This document shows positions 5,601-9,691 of a stretch of DNA of 9,691 nt, one piece after another. The stretch's first letter is position 1, and the number at the start of each line of letters is the position of its first letter. The stretch comes from Deltaproteobacteria bacterium (GTDB lineage: Bacteria > Desulfobacterota > Desulfuromonadia > Geobacterales > Pseudopelobacteraceae): contig JACRCG010000281.1 of assembly GCA_016219145.1 (NCBI GenBank), positions 1 through 9,691 on the forward strand. Reading direction: 5' to 3'. Both the position numbers and the translations under genes were made by a program. The notes under the pieces are model-generated. The model saw only the letters and a program-made list of their open reading frames with translations, did not search any database and had not been told where the DNA came from.

Positions 5601-7289
5601 ATGAACGAAACATTTAATGAACGCTGCGGAGGACGGATCCTCGTAGACACCCTGAAAATCAATGGGTGCGACATCGTCTTCAGTGTTCCGGGAGAGAGCT
5701 ATTTACCGGTACTGGACGCCCTCTTTGACGAGCAGGAGGCCATCCGGCTGATTGTCTGCCGCCAGGAAGGCGGGGCGGCCTACATGGCCGAAGCTTATGG
5801 AAAGCTGACCGGGCGGCCCGGTATCTGCTTTGTCACCCGCGGACCGGGCGCGACCAATGCCAGCGTAGGAATCCACACCGCCTTTCAGGACTCCACGCCG
5901 ATGATACTTTTCATCGGTCAGGTCGGCAGCGGCATGGCCGATCGCGAGGCCTTTCAGGAGATCGATTTTCGTCGCATGTTCGGACAGATGGCTAAATGGG
6001 TGGGGCAGATAGACCACCCCGATCGCATCCCCGAAATGGTCAGCCGCGCCTTCCATCTGGCCGTGTCAGGCCGCCCGGGGCCTGTGGTACTGGCGCTTCC
6101 CGAGGACATGCTGGCGGCAACGGCAGCAGCCGGAGATGTCACGGCATACCGGCGGGTGCAGGCACACCCCGGGAAAGCTGATATAGCAAAGCTTCACGAA
6201 ATGCTTGACAACGCCGAGCGGCCGGTCATGATTCTGGGCGGAGCTGACTGGTCGCTGGCCGCCCGAAACGATATCATGGCTTTCGCCGAAGCCGGTAATC
6301 TCCCCGCAGCCTGCACTTTTCGCCGCCAGGATCTGTTTGACAACCGCCATCCAAACTATATCGGCGACCTTGGGTTCGGCGTCAATCCCGCCCTGGCGGA
6401 TCGCATCAAACAGGCGGATCTTCTCCTGGCGGTCGGCCCGCGCCTGGGAGAGGTCACTACCAGCGGATATACCTTGATTGAAGCGCCACGGCCAAAGCAG
6501 CAGCTGATCCATGTTCATCCGGGGAGTGAGGAGCTGGGGCGGGTCTATCAAGCGGATCTGCTGATAAATTCAGGCATGCCCGAGTTCGCGGCGGCGCTCC
6601 GGGAGATGGCTCCCTTCGGCGCTCCAACGTGGTCGGCCTGGACCGAATCCGCCAGAAACGATTATCTTTTGACCTTACAGCCTCAGCCTGTGACGGGAAA
6701 CCTTGACCTGGGCCGGATAGTGGCTTTCTTGCGGGGTCGTTTGCCGCAGACAGCCATCCTGACCAACTGCGCCGGCAATTATGCCACCTGGGTACACCGT
6801 TACTACCAGTATTCCGGATTCCGCACTCAGCTGGCCCCGACCAACGGCTCCATGGGGTATGGGCTTCCGGCGGCTGTGACCGCGAAGTTGCTGCATCCGG
6901 AGAGAACTGTGGTCTGCTTTGCGGGCGACGGCTGCTTTTTGATGAACGGCCAGGAGCTGGCTACTGCGGTGCAGTATGACGCGGCCATCATTGTTATCGT
7001 CATAAACAACGGCATGTACGGCACCATCCGGATGCACCAGGAAAGGCGCTTTCCCGGACGGGTGATCGGGTCCGGACTTCAAAATCCTGATTTTTGCGCC
7101 CTCGCCCAGGCCTATGGAGCATCTGGCGAGATTGTGACCGCAACCTCTGATTTTGAAGCCGCCTTCGAACGGGCCGTTGTATCCAACAGGCCGGCCCTCC
7201 TGGAACTCCGCACGGACCCGGAAGCGATAACACCGAGAACAACTCTGACTGCCATCCGCACAAGAGTGAGGACTGGTGACTCAAAATAA
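5601..7289 (+). CDS. Thiamine diphosphate-dependent enzyme, acetolactate synthase large-subunit-like
   Basis: 562 residues with the standard three-domain ThDP order. The N-terminal PYR domain (about 10-175) has VPGESYLPVLDAL and the catalytic Glu56 in CRQEGGAAYMAEAYGK. A central FAD/DHS-like domain follows (about 195-330). The C-terminal PP domain (about 370-550) has the ThDP/Mg motif GDGCFLMNGQELATAV (442-457) through the NN pair at 469-470. Such enzymes act on pyruvate or other 2-oxo acids in the cytoplasm. It is probably not the biosynthetic isoleucine/valine enzyme: no small-subunit (ilvN/ilvH) gene is beside it, and the AHAS segment VRQWQ reads IRMHQ here (His479 replaces the Trp linked to 2-oxobutyrate preference). 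It resembles uncharacterised proteins annotated 'thiamine pyrophosphate-binding protein'. AAAAGGA (5587-5593) lies seven bases before the ATG. The true substrate is unknown. Confidence 0.9.
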   Translation: MNETFNERCGGRILVDTLKINGCDIVFSVPGESYLPVLDALFDEQEAIRLIVCRQEGGAAYMAEAYGKLTGRPGICFVTRGPGATNASVGIHTAFQDSTPMILFIGQVGSGMADREAFQEIDFRRMFGQMAKWVGQIDHPDRIPEMVSRAFHLAVSGRPGPVVLALPEDMLAATAAAGDVTAYRRVQAHPGKADIAKLHEMLDNAERPVMILGGADWSLAARNDIMAFAEAGNLPAACTFRRQDLFDNRHPNYIGDLGFGVNPALADRIKQADLLLAVGPRLGEVTTSGYTLIEAPRPKQQLIHVHPGSEELGRVYQADLLINSGMPEFAAALREMAPFGAPTWSAWTESARNDYLLTLQPQPVTGNLDLGRIVAFLRGRLPQTAILTNCAGNYATWVHRYYQYSGFRTQLAPTNGSMGYGLPAAVTAKLLHPERTVVCFAGDGCFLMNGQELATAVQYDAAIIVIVINNGMYGTIRMHQERRFPGRVIGSGLQNPDFCALAQAYGASGEIVTATSDFEAAFERAVVSNRPALLELRTDPEAITPRTTLTAIRTRVRTGDSK

Positions 7290-7357
7290 TCAAGCGCATG
7301 CTCAGGAGGGAAAACTTCAAGGTTTCTTCAGCTCAATATTTCATCTGCGGAATAATT

Positions 7358-7366
7358 TGGTATTAT
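7358..7366 (+). promoter_or_regulatory. Candidate extended -10 element for pfk
   Basis: TGG directly before TATTAT (7361-7366) gives an extended -10 form (TGnTATTAT). No good -35 lies 16-18 bp upstream, as extended -10 promoters allow. It would give a leader of roughly 80 nt before the pfk ATG. Support is limited to this single element. Confidence 0.3.
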
Positions 7367-7442
7367 AGTGGATCACTGCACGATCTGGTGATTGAACTGA
7401 GAGCAAGCTGCCGTGAGTAAATAAATACATCTGTTGATCAAG

Positions 7443-7448
7443 AGGAGG
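7443..7448 (+). promoter_or_regulatory. Strong Shine-Dalgarno that sets the pfk start
   Basis: A full AGGAGG lies six bases before ATG 7455. It rules out the longer in-frame TTG at 7434, which has no such site and would place the AGGAGG inside the coding region. Confidence 0.85.
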
Positions 7449-7454
7449 AGTCAC

Positions 7455-8549
7455 ATGTCCAAACGCATGAAGATCTGCATCAACACCGGCGGCGGAGACG
7501 CGCCCGGACTGAACGCCGTCATCGAGGCGGTCACCATGGCCGCCTACACCCGGCAGTGGGAGGTGTACGGCATCAAGAGCGGCTACACCGGGCTGTTTAA
7601 CACCGACGAGATTGTTCATCTGACTCCTGACAAGGTGGACGGCATTGCCAGTATCGGCGGGACCATTCTCGGCACCACCAACAAGGGCAACCCCTTCATG
7701 ATGCCGGTAACGAACGAGACCGGCGACATCGTTCAACGCGACCTGTCTGATCGCGTCATGGATAACTTCCGCCGACTGCGCTTTGACGCCCTGGTGGCCG
7801 TCGGCGGCGACGGCAGCCTGGAGATAGCCCATCGCTTCGCCGAAAAGGGGATGCCGGTAGTCGGGGTGCCGAAGACCATCGACAATGACATGGGGGGCAC
7901 AGTCATCACCTTCGGCTTCGACACGGCGGTCAGCATCGCCACTGAGGCCATCGACCGCCTGCATTCGACCGCCAAGTCCCACGACCGGGTCATGGTGGTC
8001 GAGGTGATGGGGCGCAACGCCGGCTTCATCGCCCTGAACAGCGGCATCTCCGGCAACGCCGATGTGATCCTGATCCCGGAGATCCCCTTCGATATCGAGA
8101 AGGTCTGCGACAAGCTGATGGAGAACGAGCTGAACGGGCGCAAGTACGCCATCGTGGTAGTGGCCGAAGGGGCCGTCCCGGCCGGGGGCGACGTGATCAT
8201 CAAAGGTGGCGCGGAAGGCGGGCGTCAGCACGTGGTGCTGGGTGGCATCGCCGAACACGTGGCCAGGGAGATCACCGCACGGACCGGCAAGGATTCGCGC
8301 TCGATGGTGCTGGGGCATTTGCAGCGCGGCGGCTCCCCCACCACCTTCGACCGGCTGCTGTCGCTCCGTTTCGGCGCAGCGGCGGTGAGGGCCATCGAGA
8401 TAGGCAAGTTCGACCATATGGTAGCGCTCAAGTCGCCTGACATCGCCCTGGTACCGCTGGCCGAAGCGCTCGGTATCCAGAAGCGGGTCAGCCCCGATTG
8501 TGACACAGTGTTGACGGCCCGCGATCTGGGGATCTGCTTCGGGGATTGA
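7455..8549 (+). CDS. 6-phosphofructokinase (probably ATP-dependent, group III-like)
   Basis: 364 residues from ATG 7455. It phosphorylates fructose 6-phosphate to fructose 1,6-bisphosphate in glycolysis. The nucleotide loop TGGGDAPGLN (11-20), GGDGS (117-121), PKTIDND (139-145, catalytic Asp143), MGRNAG (185-190) and LIPEIPF (206-212) are all intact. In this superfamily the residue after GGD and the one before TIDND indicate the donor: Gly/Gly in classical ATP enzymes, Asp/Lys in PPi enzymes. Here they are Gly120 and Lys140, the mixed pattern seen in ATP-using group III and trypanosomal enzymes, so ATP is the likely donor; biochemical proof would be needed. It is longer than the classical 320-residue bacterial enzyme, as expected for this group. 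It stands alone with its own leader. A long antisense open frame over it is a GC-driven shadow. Confidence 0.93.
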   Translation: MSKRMKICINTGGGDAPGLNAVIEAVTMAAYTRQWEVYGIKSGYTGLFNTDEIVHLTPDKVDGIASIGGTILGTTNKGNPFMMPVTNETGDIVQRDLSDRVMDNFRRLRFDALVAVGGDGSLEIAHRFAEKGMPVVGVPKTIDNDMGGTVITFGFDTAVSIATEAIDRLHSTAKSHDRVMVVEVMGRNAGFIALNSGISGNADVILIPEIPFDIEKVCDKLMENELNGRKYAIVVVAEGAVPAGGDVIIKGGAEGGRQHVVLGGIAEHVAREITARTGKDSRSMVLGHLQRGGSPTTFDRLLSLRFGAAAVRAIEIGKFDHMVALKSPDIALVPLAEALGIQKRVSPDCDTVLTARDLGICFGD

Positions 8550-8630
8550 TCAACTGTTGTGTTTGGCTGGATCAGACAGATAAACTGGAAACCTTATAGA
8601 CAATTAAACGCGAATCAATTCTGATATTGG

Positions 8631-8636
8631 AAGGAG
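8631..8636 (+). promoter_or_regulatory. Shine-Dalgarno of the terminal secreted-protein gene
   Basis: AAGGAG lies six bases before ATG 8643 and fixes the start just upstream of the signal peptide. I see no convincing terminator for pfk or promoter in the 93-bp gap before this gene. Confidence 0.8.
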
Positions 8637-8642
8637 TATCCC

Positions 8643-9691
8643 ATGTCAAACTCTTCAACACGCTGGATGACTGCCACGTTTCTCACAACGGCCCTCATGG
8701 TGGCCGCAACAGCCGGGGCCGCGCCGAAGGAAACAAAGAAACCGTATCCGCATTACTGGTTGAGCATCGCCACGGTTAACCAGTCCATGCCCGGAATGCC
8801 AGCCGAAATGACAGGCATGGCCGGCCTGTTCGGCGGTAAAAGTTCATTTGGCCCAAAGCGCGAGCTGCTCCTGCAACTGGAGTCTCCGCAAACCACGCCG
8901 GAGAAACCGTCTGCACAGGATGAAATCCCGCCCGGCCAGAAGATGGGGGCCGCGCTTCCGCTTGTGACCCCTAAAGTCGAAAAGACACCCCATGAGCAGG
9001 GCGAGCGACGACCGCCCGAGCAGTACGAAAAACCGAAGGCCCGCATGCTGATCTATTGGGGCTGCGGTGAGAACATCGGCAAAGGGCAGCCCAAGGTCAT
9101 CGATACAAGCAAGATGGGTATGGCTGAGTTCGGTCAGGCCTTTTCCGGACGCACCCCCACGCATCAGACACCGCCAGCGCCCCGGAAGGGCTGGACCTAT
9201 GGCGAGTGGCCGAACCGCGACGACAGAACAGACATCCCGGCTGACAGCTCGCTGGTCGGCGCTCATCGCGTCAAAGGCAACTATACGATTGATATTCCGT
9301 TCTCACTGGATGCTAAAAGAGATTTTATGGCGCCGGTTGAATTTACCTCAATTTCTTCGACAGCCGGCACAGCGACCAAGGTTGACTGGAAAGAAGTGCC
9401 AACCGCCATCGGCTATTTCGCCACAGCCATGGGGCATAACCAGAGTACCGGCGAGACGATCTTCTGGTCAGCCAGCGAAGTTCCGGAAACCGGCTTTGCG
9501 CTGCTGGACTACCTGACGCCGGCCGATGTCAGCAGGTTTATCAAGGATAAGGTTGTCATGCCGACCTCACGAACGACCTGCACGGTTCCGCCGGTCTTTA
9601 AAGATGCCGAAGGGGCCATGCTGCAATTCATAGCCTACGGGGAAGAGCTGAATCTGGCCCACCCCCCCAAACCCAAACTTACCCGGCAGCC
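8643..9691 (+). CDS. Exported protein of unknown function (partial, runs off the window end)
   Basis: 349 codons are visible and no stop is reached. Residues 1-27 form a Sec signal peptide: Arg7, hydrophobic core TATFLTTALMVAATAG, then a small-residue cleavage site near AGAA-P (26/27). The mature part starts with KPYPHYWLSIATVNQSMPGM (33-52) and a Met/Gly-rich stretch to about 70. A Pro/Glu-rich, likely flexible region spans about 80-132. A more globular part follows, with ARMLIYWGCGE (133-143), GWTYGEWPN (183-191), GNYTIDIPFSLDAKRDFMAP (212-231), GYFATAMGHN (257-266) and WSASEVPETGFALLDYL (275-291). There are only two cysteines in the mature part (141 and 313), which could form a periplasmic disulphide. 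I recall similar hypothetical proteins in Proteobacteria but no assigned function. It is close to complete, since the visible end (AYGEELNLAHPPKPK) looks like a C-terminal tail. Confidence 0.85.
   Translation, partial: MSNSSTRWMTATFLTTALMVAATAGAAPKETKKPYPHYWLSIATVNQSMPGMPAEMTGMAGLFGGKSSFGPKRELLLQLESPQTTPEKPSAQDEIPPGQKMGAALPLVTPKVEKTPHEQGERRPPEQYEKPKARMLIYWGCGENIGKGQPKVIDTSKMGMAEFGQAFSGRTPTHQTPPAPRKGWTYGEWPNRDDRTDIPADSSLVGAHRVKGNYTIDIPFSLDAKRDFMAPVEFTSISSTAGTATKVDWKEVPTAIGYFATAMGHNQSTGETIFWSASEVPETGFALLDYLTPADVSRFIKDKVVMPTSRTTCTVPPVFKDAEGAMLQFIAYGEELNLAHPPKPKLTRQ

Noticed and set aside
7341..8417. 358-codon antisense ORF over pfk
   Set aside because: Its sequence is low-complexity, rich in His/Asp/Gly/Val as expected from antisense of GC-rich coding DNA. 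The + strand encodes an intact Pfk with all motifs.
8550..8642. Possible terminator after pfk (TGATC...GATCA)
   Set aside because: The stem is only 5 bp, the loop is about 18 bases and no T-run follows.
9067..9516. 149-codon + strand ORF near the right edge
   Set aside because: It is an out-of-frame shadow of the secreted-protein gene that starts at 8643, which has a signal peptide and a good Shine-Dalgarno.
1..9691. Defence island, toxin-antitoxin, phage or biosynthetic cluster
   Set aside because: The AAA_14/DUF4143 gene invited this idea, but its neighbours (thioesterase, YaeQ, MFS, ThDP enzyme, Pfk) are metabolic or housekeeping types, and no partner of a known or plausible new defence system is present.

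Overview
The window looks like chromosomal DNA of a free-living Gram-negative bacterium. Moderately high GC, AGGAGG-type ribosome binding sites, a lipoprotein-like seven-bladed propeller, a YaeQ protein, a group III-like phosphofructokinase and short GGGCAGACCCC-type intergenic repeats together suggest the Geobacter / Desulfuromonadota neighbourhood. That placement is inferred from style and family content, not from a marker gene.

Layout, all genes on the + strand. (1) Positions 1-391 hold the last 49 codons of an unidentified gene, then a non-coding gap with a 39-bp tandem repeat whose units each carry a small terminator-like hairpin. (2) Positions 392-1492 encode an exported protein made almost entirely of seven 47-48-residue YVTN-type repeats, predicted to close as one seven-bladed beta-propeller. 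(3) Positions 1493-1688 are AT-rich and non-coding, with a hairpin remnant and CCTTGT boxes. (4) Positions 1689-4066 hold an AAA_14/DUF4143 ATPase, a hotdog-fold acyl-CoA thioesterase that begins just after the ATPase stop, and yaeQ. A degenerate inverted copy of the upstream repeat lies between the last two. (5) Positions 4116-5360 encode a 12-TM MFS permease starting at GTG. (6) Positions 5361-5600 carry a candidate promoter and a GC-rich nested palindrome (REP/MITE-like). (7) Positions 5601-7289 encode an acetolactate-synthase-like ThDP enzyme without a regulatory subunit gene beside it. (8) Positions 7455-8549 encode a 6-phosphofructokinase with a GGDGS + PKTIDND signature, which predicts ATP use. 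(9) Positions 8643-9691 begin an exported protein of unknown function that runs off the window end.

Functional links are modest. The ATPase and thioesterase are probably co-transcribed. The ThDP enzyme and Pfk both act in central carbon metabolism near pyruvate and sugar phosphates, but each seems to have its own leader, so a shared pathway is not shown. I see no tRNA, rRNA, CRISPR array, intact transposase, phage gene or recognisable defence cassette. The most interesting items are the dispersed repeat family in three gaps, the nested palindrome in the ThDP enzyme leader, the non-canonical active-site signature of that enzyme, and the unassigned secreted protein. I did not find a convincing new multi-gene system.
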